Shown here piece by piece: positions 25,539 to 35,343 of a DNA stretch of 64,000 nucleotides. The translations under genes and the position numbers were made by a program. This DNA is from Pseudomaricurvus alkylphenolicus (GTDB lineage Bacteria > Pseudomonadota > Gammaproteobacteria > Pseudomonadales > Cellvibrionaceae), in NCBI RefSeq assembly GCF_011683955.1, contig NZ_JAAQPI010000011.1:273691-337690 (forward strand), written 5' to 3'. A model generated the notes under the pieces. It did no database searches. It was given only the letters and a program-made list of their open reading frames with translations, and had not been told where the DNA came from. Each line of letters begins with the position of its first letter. Positions within the stretch are counted from its first letter, which is position 1.

Positions 25539-26660
25539 TTAGCTTTTTCCCAAAACGGTCGTCGGCGGTGCAAATCCAGCCGCCAGCTGCTTGCCCAAGC
25601 GATTACTGGGCAATTCAATCAACCGATGCATGGTGTAGGCCAGCACCATGGCCGTAGTCAAGGCGATCACCAGAGACTGCTCGTAAGACAGCTGCAAGTC
25701 CATGAGTATTCGCATCAGGCTGTAACCAACCAGCGAATGCACAATATAGAGCGGATAACTGATGTTGCCGAGTTGATCGAGCAGGAGCTGAGGGCGGAAA
25801 TAACCTCGAAGCGTGTACGCCAGTAAAAAAATGGCAATGGCATAGCCATAGTTAATGGTCACAGCGGGAAATTGATGTTCCAACATCCCATAGGCCCAGG
25901 TGATGCTGTTGATGCCTGAAAGTGCCAGCAGGTACAGAGCAAACGCGAGGTGAGACAGGCGGGCACTGTAGTGATAGTAGAAAAGCACTCCAATGAGCAT
26001 GTAGGAGATATACAGCATTTCTGTTGTAAACGCTCGCAGCCAGGAATTGGTGGGTTCATGACTGAAAAAGTGGATAAGCGGTGTGTGGAACCAGTGCAAC
26101 GCGAGAGTAACGAGACTGATGACAAACAGTGGGTAGACTCTCTGACGAACGATCAGCGGAGCGATCAAGGCCATTAAAAGATAAAATTTGATCTCGATGG
26201 CGAGGCTCCAGTTGACCAGATCAATGCTGCCATAGCCGGCATAGTTGTGAATCAGCAGCAAATTGGAGATCAACTTATTCCAGTCCATCTGGAAGTCCTG
26301 GCCCCAATACAGCGCCGACAGGGCAACAATGCTCAGACTCGCCAAACTGCAGATTACATAAGTGGGGTAGATACGGAACAGCCGGGCGAGCAGAAACGGA
26401 AGTCGGCGACTCTTACTGATCGAAAACGAGATAACAAAACCGCTGATCAAAAAGAACAGCGAAACCCCCAGAGGCCCCAACAAGTAATAGGGCTGAAAGG
26501 CCACGGCGACAATGGGCGGGATATGGGCCTCGAGAGGGGGTGAAAAAGTGACCTGCGCAACAACATCTCGCATGCCCCAATAGACTCCGATCAGGTGAGA
26601 GGCGACGACCAGCAGGGCGGCGAGCCCACGCAGCTGATGGGCGAAGATCAATTTTTGCAC
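25539..26660 (-). CDS. Acyltransferase family 3 (OafA/YrhL-like) membrane protein
   Basis: 373 residues starting at GTG 26660 (AGGAG 12 bases upstream). The start IFAHQLRGLAALLVVASHL is the typical first helix of acyltransferase-3 proteins, with the conserved Arg and His; about ten membrane helices follow, including GPLGVSLFFLISGFVISFS, another family hallmark. These enzymes O-acetylate or otherwise acylate cell-surface sugars or small molecules across the inner membrane. No polysaccharide genes are adjacent, so the acceptor is unknown. Confidence 0.9.
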   Translation of the reverse strand: MQKLIFAHQLRGLAALLVVASHLIGVYWGMRDVVAQVTFSPPLEAHIPPIVAVAFQPYYLLGPLGVSLFFLISGFVISFSISKSRRLPFLLARLFRIYPTYVICSLASLSIVALSALYWGQDFQMDWNKLISNLLLIHNYAGYGSIDLVNWSLAIEIKFYLLMALIAPLIVRQRVYPLFVISLVTLALHWFHTPLIHFFSHEPTNSWLRAFTTEMLYISYMLIGVLFYYHYSARLSHLAFALYLLALSGINSITWAYGMLEHQFPAVTINYGYAIAIFLLAYTLRGYFRPQLLLDQLGNISYPLYIVHSLVGYSLMRILMDLQLSYEQSLVIALTTAMVLAYTMHRLIELPSNRLGKQLAAGFAPPTTVLGKS

Positions 26661-26832
26661 AGTTTGACAGGGCTCCTAGCGTTTCTGCCGGTGCATTTTC
26701 CGCTAGAAGCATCGGAATTGCTATGGTCTTATGTGGAATGGCTTTATGTGAGTGGCTTAAGCGACAGACGCAGTGCGGAGATACGGTTGTTCAGGAAACG
26801 GCAGGAATCTGATGAGCGTTTCGGGTGTGGTA

Positions 26833-27135
26833 TCAGCTATGTTCCAAGAAGCGTGAACGATTGGCAATTGCCTGCTTTTTAACCTGCAGCTCCTGTTTGG
26901 CGGCACGCAGCGACTCATAGGCACTGGGGTGGTTTTGCAGTGCCTGAATGCGAGCGGTCAGAAAATCCACGTCCGCCTGCAAGGATTCCATAATGGGGTC
27001 GTTTGGCATTTGCCACTCCGAGAGCTTGTCCTTCATTACCTGAATGTCCCTGTTAACCACACCATGATAGGCAATATGCAGCCGGAGAACAGTGGCGTAA
27101 GTCTCTACCTCTTGTGAGATATATCTCACAAGCAT
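26833..27135 (-). CDS. Small coiled-coil protein of unknown function
   Basis: Up to 100 residues. The C-terminal two thirds (DIQVMKDKLSEWQM, DVDFLTARIQALQNH, YESLRAAKQELQVKK) read like a soluble coiled-coil protein. The start is doubtful: the ATG at 27135 lacks a ribosome site and codons 2-9 are the perfect palindrome at 27111-27132. A later start could be used. It is divergent from the HD-GYP gene. The gene may be real, but a chance frame cannot be excluded. Confidence 0.45.
   Translation of the reverse strand: MLVRYISQEVETYATVLRLHIAYHGVVNRDIQVMKDKLSEWQMPNDPIMESLQADVDFLTARIQALQNHPSAYESLRAAKQELQVKKQAIANRSRFLEHS
27111..27132. promoter_or_regulatory. Perfect 22-bp palindrome upstream of the HD-GYP gene
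   Basis: CTTGTGAGATA and its exact reverse complement meet with no spacer. It lies about 95 bases before the HD-GYP start and overlaps the start of the divergent small ORF, an operator-like position. The TGTGA...TCACA arms recall CRP sites, but the gap is 8 and not 6 bases, so CRP/Vfr is not the obvious ligand. Confidence 0.6.
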
Positions 27136-27227
27136 GGTTAGTGGCCAAGGAAGAGGTTTGGCGCGTAAATCTCCATTTTGAGACCTGGTTAATAGTTTCC
27201 GTACGCAGGACCGTTAAGATAAGAGCC

Positions 27228-28499
27228 ATGAAATATCGCGATCAGATACCTCTAAGCTTAGCCACGCAGCGGGACCATACCCCGTCAGATGGTCGCACAC
27301 GCAAGATTCATGTCTCCAAGCTGGCCATTGGCATGCAAATTTGCCAGCTGGACCGGGATTGGCTCGATACCCCCTTTCTGATGCAGGGTTTTACCGTAGA
27401 GACCCAAGAAGACGTCGATACTGTTGCACAATATTGCGAATACGTCTGGATCGAAGCCCTGAAAGAGCACTACGTTCCTCCTGCCGAGCAAGGGGAGCTT
27501 GCGGCGGGCACACGCAAACAGCGGTTTATCAAAAAGGTTTCAACTCAGGACCAAAACCGACAGGCTCTCGGCGTCTATCGCGAAGCCCGTCGAATCACCC
27601 GCTCGCTGATGGATGAAGCCCGCCTGGGGCGTGCGCTTAACTCAGAGCAGGCCAAGGGCGTCGTCAGCGACTGTATTGCCAGTATTCTGCGTAATCCCGA
27701 TGCCCTGATGTGGATGTCCCGCCTGCGCAGTGAAAGCGAATATATGGCCGAACACAGCCTTAAGAGCTGCATTCTGGCGGTGTCTTTCGGGCGTCACCTG
27801 GGCATGAGTGATGAGGACCTCCACAAGATCGGACTCTGTGGGCTGCTGCACGACGTTGGCATGATGAAGGTGCCTCCGAGAATTCTACACAAGCAAGGTG
27901 TCCTGACCCCGGCGGAGTACAAGCTGGTCAAGGCCCATGCGCTCAATGGCCGCAATCTTTTGATGGGGGCGCCGGGTTTTTATCATGGTGTTGTGGATGT
28001 GGCCTACAGCCACCACGAGCGCCTGGACGGCACGGGCTACCCGAGGGGCCTAAAGGCCACGGGTATATCACAATTCACCCGTATCATCAGCATTGTTGAT
28101 GCCTACGACGCCATGACCACCCATCACGGTGGCAAAGCCGCCAAAACCTCAGTGGAGGCGCTTAAAGAGCTGCAGGATAACTCCGGAACCCAATTTGATG
28201 CCGATCTGGTGGAGCGATTTGGAGAAATGATAGGCCTGTATCCACCGGGCAATCTGGTGGAGCTCAATAACGGATGTGTGGCCATCGTACTGGACACCAA
28301 TCGCGAACAGGCCCATTTACCCAGGGTTCTGGTGGCACGCAATGCCGTCAAAAAGCGTATCAAGGAACAGGTACTGAACCTCGCCGATATTGACCGGGGG
28401 CGCCTGGACCCTTCGTTCAAAATTGAGCGCCGCCTGCAGGACGGTAGCCACGGTATTCGTCTGGACTACTACAAGAAGCAGCGCAGCCTGCGGATCTAA
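27228..28499 (+). CDS. HD-GYP domain cyclic-di-GMP phosphodiesterase with DUF3391
   Basis: 423 residues from ATG 27228; the longer frame from 27114 reads through the palindrome and is unlikely. An N-terminal DUF3391 (KIHVSKLAIGMQICQLDRDW, about 23-120) is followed by the HD-GYP domain (about 150-360): EHSLKSCILAV, LLHDVGMMKVP with the HD pair at 208-209, HALNGRNLL, HHERLDGTGYP from about 262, and DAYDAMTTHHGGK. These enzymes degrade c-di-GMP. The usual Lys of HDxGK is Met here. With the c-di-GMP riboswitch and PilZ genes 2-3 kb upstream, the region has a c-di-GMP theme. It leads an operon with the membrane protein and the Omp85-like gene. Confidence 0.92.
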   Translation: MKYRDQIPLSLATQRDHTPSDGRTRKIHVSKLAIGMQICQLDRDWLDTPFLMQGFTVETQEDVDTVAQYCEYVWIEALKEHYVPPAEQGELAAGTRKQRFIKKVSTQDQNRQALGVYREARRITRSLMDEARLGRALNSEQAKGVVSDCIASILRNPDALMWMSRLRSESEYMAEHSLKSCILAVSFGRHLGMSDEDLHKIGLCGLLHDVGMMKVPPRILHKQGVLTPAEYKLVKAHALNGRNLLMGAPGFYHGVVDVAYSHHERLDGTGYPRGLKATGISQFTRIISIVDAYDAMTTHHGGKAAKTSVEALKELQDNSGTQFDADLVERFGEMIGLYPPGNLVELNNGCVAIVLDTNREQAHLPRVLVARNAVKKRIKEQVLNLADIDRGRLDPSFKIERRLQDGSHGIRLDYYKKQRSLRI

Positions 28500-28533
28500 G
28501 CTATAACCAGTTATATCAACTGGATATTGGATC

Positions 28534-29217
28534 ATGCCGCTTAAACATCTGGCGCTGTTGGCTTCTGCGTTACCTTTTGTTGCCGTTCACCTGTGTTACC
28601 TGCTGTCTGCCTGGCAGGGGCATGTAGACTGGTGCGTGCCTTATCTGCAGGGGTGCACCTCCATCAGCGGGGGCGGACGTCATGGTGCTGCCTATTTCGT
28701 ATTCAAAGGCTTGATGATTCCCGCTGCCGTGGTGATGGGGGCCTATTGGTTTTGTTATAGTCAATGGCTCAAGCTGCTGGGAGACGACTCAGAGGCCCAG
28801 CGGCGAACTCTGATAGTGTTGGGAGTGGTGGCGTCCTTGGGGCTGATTCTCTACACCTGTGTGCTGGGTTCGATCGGTGATATCTACCGCACGCAACGAA
28901 GGATTGGTGTCATACTCTATTTTGGATTGACCTACGTCGCGCAATTGCTGGCAACGCGACGTTTGGCGCGGCTGAATATTACTGAACTCGCCGGCGTCTA
29001 TCAGAGCCAGCTGGTCGTCTGTCTTTTGATGCTGCTATTGGGGCTGGCAAATCTGTTTTGTGAAATTTTCTACGACCACTACGATGAACTCGATGATATT
29101 TTTGAGTGGAACTTCGCATTGCTGATGATCATCTTTTACTTTATCAGCTACTGGGGCTGGGGGCGTACAGCGGGCGTCCTGAAGGTACAGCTCGAACGAT
29201 GGCCGCTGGGCCGATAG
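28534..29217 (+). CDS. Polytopic membrane protein of unknown function
   Basis: 227 residues with about six membrane helices (LALLASALPFVAVHLCYLL, GLMIPAAVVMGAYWFCY, TLIVLGVVASLGLILYTCV, VILYFGLTYVAQLLA, LVVCLLMLLLGLANLF, FALLMIIFYFISYWGW). The pattern, with WCVPYLQGCTSIS in the first outside loop, resembles Frag1/DRAM-type proteins, but that is tentative. It lies between the HD-GYP gene and the Omp85-like gene, three bases from the latter. Confidence 0.75.
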   Translation: MPLKHLALLASALPFVAVHLCYLLSAWQGHVDWCVPYLQGCTSISGGGRHGAAYFVFKGLMIPAAVVMGAYWFCYSQWLKLLGDDSEAQRRTLIVLGVVASLGLILYTCVLGSIGDIYRTQRRIGVILYFGLTYVAQLLATRRLARLNITELAGVYQSQLVVCLLMLLLGLANLFCEIFYDHYDELDDIFEWNFALLMIIFYFISYWGWGRTAGVLKVQLERWPLGR

Positions 29218-29220
29218 CCT

Positions 29221-30930
29221 GTGAAACTCGTGATCCGAAAGTTCATAGCGACGCTGTTGCTCTCTGCAACCATCAGTACCTTAGCACAGGAAGCAGAAAT
29301 CAATGCAGAGCTTGCGCAAAGTTGCCAGACGCTGGTGGCAGAGGAGCAGCTGTCTTTTGATTTTTCCCGCCAGCAGCGTGAACTTGTTCCGCAGAGCCTT
29401 CCTGCAAATGCCGAAGTTGGCAACCTGCAGTTCAAGCGTCTGCCCATCTTTAATCCTCACGACCCTAAAGAAAATAACTGGCTGTTCCTGGGCTTCAATC
29501 GGCTGCATGTCGAAACCAAGGAGCAAACCTTATCGCAGCAGCTATTGATACAACCTGGCGATCCCTATCAGCCGCGTTTGATTGAAGAGTCGGAACGGTT
29601 GCTGAGGAAAAACACCTACCTGTATGACGCCCAGGTATTTCCCCATCGGATTTGCGGCAACGCGGTTGATTTATGGGTTCTGACAAGAGATGTCTGGACA
29701 TTAACGCCCGGAATCTCCCTGGGGAGGGCGGGCGGCGTAAACACCAGTGGCCTTTCATTAAGCGACTCCAACCTGATGGGATGGGGCAAGCGCGTGGGGG
29801 TGGCGAGACGCGATGGTGTGGACCGCAAGGGGTGGCAAATCGAGTATCGGGATCCCAATGTGTTGGGTAGCCGCTGGACGCTGGATTTGCTTTACGCTGA
29901 CAACGACGACGGGCGTCTGGAGAAGTACAGCCTGCAGCGCCCGTTTTACGCGTTGGATACCCGCTGGCGATTCGGGTTGAACGTGTTGCAAGATGAGCGT
30001 GTGGATAAACTCTACGAACGGGGCGACAGCGTCTCAGAGTTTCGAACCACGGAAAATCAATATCAGATCAGCGGTGGTTATTCACCGGGGCTTGAGCGTG
30101 GCAAAACGATTCGCTACGGCTTGGGCTTTGAGTGGTATGAAAGCCAGTACGAGCCAGAGCCCGGCGAGGTGGTCCCCGATCCTTTCCCCGAAAATCGCAC
30201 AGTCAATCAACTGTGGTTCAGCCACGAAGTCATCAAAGAGCGCTTTGCCAAAACCAATAACCTCAATCAGATCTATCGCACTGAAGACATCAATCTTGGT
30301 CCGCAATGGCGATTGAAGTTGGGATGGGCGGATGAGGCCTGGGGCAGTGATCGCGATAGGTTGCTCTACGACCTCAACTACGAGAACGCCTGGCAGATTT
30401 CTGGCACCGATCTGTTGTTGTATGAGTTGGAGTTGAATGGCGGGTGGGACACAGAGCAGGACGCAAGCGACGATATTCAACTGGATACACGACTGCGTTA
30501 CTACCACGAAAGTGACCCAAATTCGGGAACCTTTGCCGAACTTAGCCTGGGGTACATCCGCAATCCGGCCGGTCGCGAACAACTGTTGTTGGGGGGCGAG
30601 GAGAACCTGCGCGGCTATCCGTTGCGCTACCAGCACGGCGATCGCCGTTTCCTGCTGACACTGGAAAAACGCTACTACTCGCAAAAACACTGGTGGCGGC
30701 TGTTCAGGTCGGGCGCTGCCGTGTTCCTGGACGTCGGTCGAGCCTGGTTTCCGGGGGAATCCGGCGGAGATGCCACAGGAGTGCTAAGCAATGTCGGATT
30801 CGGTCTCAGGTTTGCCTCATCCCGCGCCGAAACACGTCGTATTCTGCATGTAGATGTGGCTTTTCCGCTGCGAAGACCGGATGACGTCGACAGTGTTCAA
30901 ATTCTGTTTAAGGGCAAGCAGGAGTTCTAG
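29221..30930 (+). CDS. Omp85/BamA-like outer-membrane barrel protein
   Basis: 569 residues starting at GTG 29221. A signal peptide ends at about TLAQEAE. A POTRA-like region (LFLGFNRLHVETKEQTL, RLIEESERLLRKNTYLYDAQV) precedes a beta barrel that contains GGEENLRGYPLRYQHGDRRF, the VRGY-type L6 motif of the Omp85 superfamily, and a closing strand set LHVDVAFPLRRPD with last residue F. The length, single POTRA-like region and DVWTLTP motif suggest an autonomous outer-membrane assembly or secretion factor rather than BamA itself. No substrate is apparent next door. Confidence 0.85.
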   Translation: MKLVIRKFIATLLLSATISTLAQEAEINAELAQSCQTLVAEEQLSFDFSRQQRELVPQSLPANAEVGNLQFKRLPIFNPHDPKENNWLFLGFNRLHVETKEQTLSQQLLIQPGDPYQPRLIEESERLLRKNTYLYDAQVFPHRICGNAVDLWVLTRDVWTLTPGISLGRAGGVNTSGLSLSDSNLMGWGKRVGVARRDGVDRKGWQIEYRDPNVLGSRWTLDLLYADNDDGRLEKYSLQRPFYALDTRWRFGLNVLQDERVDKLYERGDSVSEFRTTENQYQISGGYSPGLERGKTIRYGLGFEWYESQYEPEPGEVVPDPFPENRTVNQLWFSHEVIKERFAKTNNLNQIYRTEDINLGPQWRLKLGWADEAWGSDRDRLLYDLNYENAWQISGTDLLLYELELNGGWDTEQDASDDIQLDTRLRYYHESDPNSGTFAELSLGYIRNPAGREQLLLGGEENLRGYPLRYQHGDRRFLLTLEKRYYSQKHWWRLFRSGAAVFLDVGRAWFPGESGGDATGVLSNVGFGLRFASSRAETRRILHVDVAFPLRRPDDVDSVQILFKGKQEF

Positions 30931-30992
30931 ATCTTGTTACTTCCCATTATATGATGCAGTATGCCCCGGTTGCCGATAGAGACCCACTGCCC

Positions 30993-31766
30993 ATGCTGTT
31001 GAACCGATGGCTTTGCCTGTTGTTGACCTGCTTTCTGGCAGGAACGGCGCAGGGCGAGAGGATTGATGTTGCCGTTGCCTCTAATTTTATGGCCCCTATT
31101 AAAGAGTTGTCGCGAGAGTTCGAGCGGGACAGTGGCCACAACGTCAGATTATCGTTCGGATCCTCTGGCAAGTTCTACGCGCAAATCCGTCACGGAGCTC
31201 CCTTTCTGGTGTTCTTCTCAGCGGACCAAGCCAAGCCCCAAGCGCTGGAAAGCGCTGGACTGACCGTGCCTGGCAGCCGCTTTACCTATGCCATCGGCAC
31301 GTTGGTTCTATGGTCTGCCAAGCCCGGTTTCCTTACCAACGGTCAGGAGCGCTTGGCCAGTGGCGAGTTTAATCGGCTGGCGTTGGCCAACCCCAGACTG
31401 GCGCCCTACGGTGTCGCGGCAATCGAAGTATTGGAGAGTTTGAAACTTACGGCCGCGACGCGACCCAAATGGGTTCAGGGGGAAAACATCTCGCAGACGT
31501 ATCAGTTTGTCAGCACGGGCAATGCGGATATCGGCTTTGTGGCGCTCTCCCAACTCCAGGCTGATTCCTCTTTTCGTGATTCAAACGGACTCAAAGCGTC
31601 TGGTTCGTCTTGGAAAGTCCCTCAAACGCTGCATCGCCCGATCCGCCAGGATGCAGTTTTGCTAAAACGAGGTGAATACAGTCCTGCCGCCCGGGCGCTG
31701 CTTGAATTTATTCGTTCGGAAAAAGCCGGAGCCATTATCGTCAGGCAAGGTTATTTGTTGCCATGA
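30993..31766 (+). CDS. modA: Molybdate ABC transporter substrate-binding protein
   Basis: 257 residues from ATG 30993, matching the usual ModA length; ATGs at 30951 and 30954 would add a polar stretch before the signal peptide ([15 protein letters not shown]). The mature part shows the oxyanion-binding pattern: [33 protein letters not shown] and FSADQAKP. It captures molybdate or tungstate in the periplasm for ModBC. The modB start overlaps its stop by four bases. Confidence 0.93.
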   Translation: MLLNRWLCLLLTCFLAGTAQGERIDVAVASNFMAPIKELSREFERDSGHNVRLSFGSSGKFYAQIRHGAPFLVFFSADQAKPQALESAGLTVPGSRFTYAIGTLVLWSAKPGFLTNGQERLASGEFNRLALANPRLAPYGVAAIEVLESLKLTAATRPKWVQGENISQTYQFVSTGNADIGFVALSQLQADSSFRDSNGLKASGSSWKVPQTLHRPIRQDAVLLKRGEYSPAARALLEFIRSEKAGAIIVRQGYLLP

Positions 31767-32464
31767 ATCTTTCCCAAGACGACCTGGCGACACTTTGGCT
31801 GACGCTGCAGCTGGCGACAACGGTGACCGCGATTTTGCTGATTGTTGGTACACCGATCGCATGGTGGCTGGCACGGACTCGGTCCTGGTGGAAGGGGGTC
31901 GTCAGTGCAGTCGTGGCTCTGCCCCTGGTGCTGCCCCCCACCGTGCTGGGATTTTATTTGCTGCTGGCGATGGGGCCTGAAGGCGCAATCGGGCAGCTCA
32001 CCCAGGGCCTCGGGCTAGGCACTTTGCCCTTTACTTTTTGGGGGCTGGTGGTCGCTTCCGTGCTCTACTCCCTGCCATTTGTTGTCCAGCCGATACAAAA
32101 TGCGATGGAAGCTCTGGGAGAGCGACCATTGGAAGCGGCGGCCACTCTCAGAGCCGGGCCCTGGGATCGCTTTTTTACCGTGGTGGTCCCGATGGCAAGA
32201 CCGGGCTTTTTAACCGCAGCGGTGCTTGGCTTTGCCCACACGGTGGGAGAGTTCGGTCTGGTTTTGATGATCGGCGGTAACATCCCCGGAGAAACCCGAG
32301 TGGTGTCGGTACAGATTTATGATCATGTCGAGGCCTTGGACTATGCCCATGCGCATGGGCTCGCGGCCATTATGGTGCTGTTTTCCTTTCTGGTGTTACT
32401 GGGACTCTATGGCGTTCAGCGTCAAAAAGGCACCTTCGGTTTAACTTACGGAAAGAATCGGTGA
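31763..32464 (+). CDS. modB: Molybdate ABC transporter permease
   Basis: 233 residues with five membrane helices. The [19 protein letters not shown] stretch is characteristic of ModB, and the cytoplasmic EAA loop is [20 protein letters not shown]. It overlaps modA (ATGA) and modC by four bases each, making a tightly coupled modABC operon. Confidence 0.94.
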   Translation: MNLSQDDLATLWLTLQLATTVTAILLIVGTPIAWWLARTRSWWKGVVSAVVALPLVLPPTVLGFYLLLAMGPEGAIGQLTQGLGLGTLPFTFWGLVVASVLYSLPFVVQPIQNAMEALGERPLEAAATLRAGPWDRFFTVVVPMARPGFLTAAVLGFAHTVGEFGLVLMIGGNIPGETRVVSVQIYDHVEALDYAHAHGLAAIMVLFSFLVLLGLYGVQRQKGTFGLTYGKNR

Positions 32465-33558
32465 GCATCTCAGACTGCCCTTCTGACACAATTCAGGCGC
32501 GTTTTGCGCTTCAGCGCCAGGGTGACTTTTGCCTGAATGTCGATGTGACGGTGCCAGCTACGGGTGTTACCGCAGTATTCGGTCATTCCGGTTCTGGTAA
32601 AACCACCTTTCTGCGTTGCGTGGCGGGGCTGGAAAAGCCCGACGACGGGTACCTCAATGTAAAGGGAGAAGTCTGGCAGGGGCCCTCTCGATTATTACCC
32701 ACTCACCGGCGCCCCTTGGGCTATGTGTTTCAAGAGGCCAGTCTGTTTCCGCACCTGACGGCAAAGGGCAACCTGGACTACGCCATCAAAAGGGCGTCCG
32801 ATGTTTTTGACGTCGAACTCTATGATCGCGTGCTTGAGGTGATGGGAATCGACAGCTTGCTGGAGCGACATCCCCACCAACTGTCGGGAGGCGAGCGTCA
32901 GAGAGTGGCCATTGCCCGGGCTCTCTTGATTCAGCCGCGTCTGCTGCTGATGGACGAGCCTCTGGCGTCACTGGATATGGCCAGAAAACAGGAGATTCTG
33001 CCGTATCTGGAGCGTCTGCACGAAACTTTCGATGTGCCAGTGCTCTACGTGAGTCATTCTGTCGACGAAGTTGCAAGACTGGCTGATCGCACTCTGGTTT
33101 TTGATCAAGGCGAGGTGGTGGCCCAGGGGCGCTTGGCCGACGTGTTTTCGCGCATCGATTTACCACTGGGGTTTGGCGAAGACGCGGGAGTAGTGCTGCA
33201 GGGGAAAGTGGTGGAACGGGATTCCCAATGGCACCTCGCCCGCGTCGGCTTTGAGGGCGGTGAACTTTGGGTGCGAGATGGAGGTGACGCTCTTGGTCGG
33301 TCGGTCAGAGTGCGCGTGCTTGCCAGAGATGTCAGTCTGGCGCTTGCCTGCCACGAGGACTCCAGCATCCTCAACCGATTGCCAGTCACAGTGTCGGAAA
33401 TCGCTGCCGACAAGGATGAGGCTATGGCGATGGTGCGCCTGCAATCGGGAAAAGAATATTTGATTGCGCGGATTACTCAGCGATCCCGGCAGCGACTCGG
33501 GGTTGAGCCGGGCCGGCAGCTGTGGGCGCAAATCAAATCCGTGGCGATCGTTCGCTAA
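32461..33558 (+). CDS. modC: Molybdate ABC transporter ATP-binding protein
   Basis: 365 residues from GTG 32461. Walker [10 protein letters not shown] (41-49), signature [10 protein letters not shown] (about 141), Walker B LLLMDEPL (about 161) and the switch His ([11 protein letters not shown]). The C-terminal part, from about residue 290 ([14 protein letters not shown]...[10 protein letters not shown]), is the MOP/TOBE molybdate-binding domain that distinguishes ModC from other ATPases. The stop overlaps the convergent solute-binding gene by four bases. Confidence 0.94.
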   Translation: MSISDCPSDTIQARFALQRQGDFCLNVDVTVPATGVTAVFGHSGSGKTTFLRCVAGLEKPDDGYLNVKGEVWQGPSRLLPTHRRPLGYVFQEASLFPHLTAKGNLDYAIKRASDVFDVELYDRVLEVMGIDSLLERHPHQLSGGERQRVAIARALLIQPRLLLMDEPLASLDMARKQEILPYLERLHETFDVPVLYVSHSVDEVARLADRTLVFDQGEVVAQGRLADVFSRIDLPLGFGEDAGVVLQGKVVERDSQWHLARVGFEGGELWVRDGGDALGRSVRVRVLARDVSLALACHEDSSILNRLPVTVSEIAADKDEAMAMVRLQSGKEYLIARITQRSRQRLGVEPGRQLWAQIKSVAIVR

Positions 33559-34382
33559 GGATCTGCCTCAATATTCAGTGAGTCCCTTGCCAAACTGTTC
33601 ATCTTTTCCAGATGAACATCGGTCAGCTTTTGCAGAATATCTGCAAAATCAGGTTGGCCGATCAGTCGATCAAGCGCGGGCAGGTACCGTGCGCGACTTT
33701 CGTGCACCATAATGGGAACAGCAGCAAAGGTTTCTTCGATGGCGGTGGGTCGAACAATATCGGAGTAACCCATGTGAGCGGCCAGCCACAAAAACGGAAA
33801 CCGATTACCAATAGCCGCGTCGCATCGACGATGAGCCAGCATTTTCATCATGGTCACTTCTGAGCGGCTCTTTACGGCGTGCACCGCACCAGCCCGCGTC
33901 AGGCGATCAAACTCACCATACACATAACCCTCGTGGGAACAGACAAGACGTCCTTTGAGATCATGGGGCGTCTTCCACGAGCGGTCATCATCGACGCGCA
34001 CAAACAGGGTTTCGGTGTAAGGAATGGCCGGGCGGCTGAACCTTACCGGCATGTGGGCTGGCAGCCACTCGCGTTTCATCAAGTCCATATCGACGGTGCC
34101 GGAATGAAAGGCTTCGGCCAGGCGCTTTCTGGGCACATCGATAGCCTCGAAGCGTATATGCCGATCACTCAGTGCCAGGCGCACAAGATCCAGCATCACC
34201 CCGACCGGTTCACGCTTGCGGTCAAAATAATAGTAAGGGGCAAAGCTGTTTTCACCGTAACTCAGTTTGATGGTTTCAGTGGGGCGGTGACCCGCCGAAA
34301 CACCAGTGCAAGCAAACAAAAGCAGAGCACTTATCAGCCCTGTGCGGAACCTCGGCCCGTGCCAAAAGTTGAACATCGCCAT
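33555..34382 (-). CDS. Periplasmic solute-binding protein, family 3-like
   Basis: 275 residues if the ATG at 34382 is used; that codon is directly before the signal peptide (GLISALLLFACTGVSAG). Several earlier in-frame starts exist up to 34433, none with a well-placed ribosome site. The mature protein reads as an SBP_bac_3 fold: IKLSYGENSFAPYYYFDRKREPVGVMLDLVRLAL, then DMDLMKREWLP, and RLVCSHEGYVYGEFDRL at the hinge. Such orphan binding proteins, with no permease next to them, may be sensors or amino-acid binders. It is convergent with modC and probably unrelated to it. Confidence 0.82.
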   Translation of the reverse strand: MAMFNFWHGPRFRTGLISALLLFACTGVSAGHRPTETIKLSYGENSFAPYYYFDRKREPVGVMLDLVRLALSDRHIRFEAIDVPRKRLAEAFHSGTVDMDLMKREWLPAHMPVRFSRPAIPYTETLFVRVDDDRSWKTPHDLKGRLVCSHEGYVYGEFDRLTRAGAVHAVKSRSEVTMMKMLAHRRCDAAIGNRFPFLWLAAHMGYSDIVRPTAIEETFAAVPIMVHESRARYLPALDRLIGQPDFADILQKLTDVHLEKMNSLARDSLNIEADP

Positions 34383-34530
34383 GTCGCGAAATACTACATA
34401 CATCATTAAACACGTCATTCCCTGATACCCCAAGATTGAGTGGGCAGAGAAGAAAAAGCAAGTGAACTTTGGTATTAGGAATATCGTATGTTGAATTGGG
34501 TGCCGAAGAGCTCAATTTGGTCTGGGTATA

Positions 34531-35343
34531 TCAACCCAGCAGCAGGTAGCTGCCATAAGCAGTCAATAGAGCGGCGGCAGATAGCTTTATCACATTGCCA
34601 AAGCGGACCAGCTTCTCCACCAGCACATAAAGTGTCAGCAACAATACCCACCACAGATTCATGACCCCGCCTACAAACAGCAATAACATCAGTGCCCAAC
34701 AGCAGCCTACGCAATAGGCTCCGTGTTGCAGACCCATTTTCAAAGCTCCTTTGGCACCCGGTCGGTAATGGCTGGCAATAAATGCTGCGGGCATTTGGCA
34801 AAGGCGCAGGCAGTTTTCTTTCCAGGGGGTGAGTTGATACAGGCCTGCCAAAATCAACAATGCGCCCGCCAGTATATGGCTTGTGCTGACCAGTATAGGT
34901 GAGAGCAGGGCGAGAGATTCCAGGCCGTATTGCAAGGCGGTAGCCAGAGCGCTGAACAACGTCCAAACCAATAGATACCCGGCGATAAACAGCGAGAGCT
35001 CTTTAGTCAAGTCGTTACGGTGGGAGGGCTGATTATCGCGGTGTCGGGAAACTCGGGCGTAAAGCAGTACCATGGGTGAGGCCGATGGCATCATCATGCC
35101 CACCATCATGATGCTCCACATCAAAAAGGTCAGCAGGGTTTCCGTCAGACTCCAGGGCTGAAATTGGACTTGCATCCTGGCGCGTCCCACCATGTCCATA
35201 GAAGCAGCCATGTCCATAGACGAGTTCATGCGAGAGGCGTCCCATAGTAAATAACCCCAAGAGGTCAGTGTTACGACGGTGATGGCGGCAATAACGAACC
35301 AGCGATCCTTCGCCAGGAGCTTTTCTATTGCAGCAGTCTTCAG
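34531..35343 (-). CDS. DUF2182 integral membrane protein (probable CTG start)
   Basis: About 270 residues. The family is clear from the Met-rich MWSIMMVGMMMPSASPMVLLY, the YLLVWTLFSALAT helix and the CVGCCWALMLLLFVGGVMN ending. The first ATG (35229) would remove the first membrane helix of the family, yet the same frame upstream encodes DRWFVIAAITVVTLTSWGYL. No ATG/GTG/TTG is available; a CTG at 35343 lies eight bases after GGAG and overlaps the stop of the DUF1326 gene as CTGA. I therefore extend to 35343. DUF2182 proteins are predicted metal-related membrane proteins and usually sit beside DUF1326, as here. Function is not established. Confidence 0.85.
   Translation of the reverse strand: MKTAAIEKLLAKDRWFVIAAITVVTLTSWGYLLWDASRMNSSMDMAASMDMVGRARMQVQFQPWSLTETLLTFLMWSIMMVGMMMPSASPMVLLYARVSRHRDNQPSHRNDLTKELSLFIAGYLLVWTLFSALATALQYGLESLALLSPILVSTSHILAGALLILAGLYQLTPWKENCLRLCQMPAAFIASHYRPGAKGALKMGLQHGAYCVGCCWALMLLLFVGGVMNLWWVLLLTLYVLVEKLVRFGNVIKLSAAALLTAYGSYLLLG

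Noticed and set aside
27111..27132. CRP/Vfr binding site
   Set aside because: The TGTGA and TCACA arms are separated by eight bases, not the six of CRP sites.
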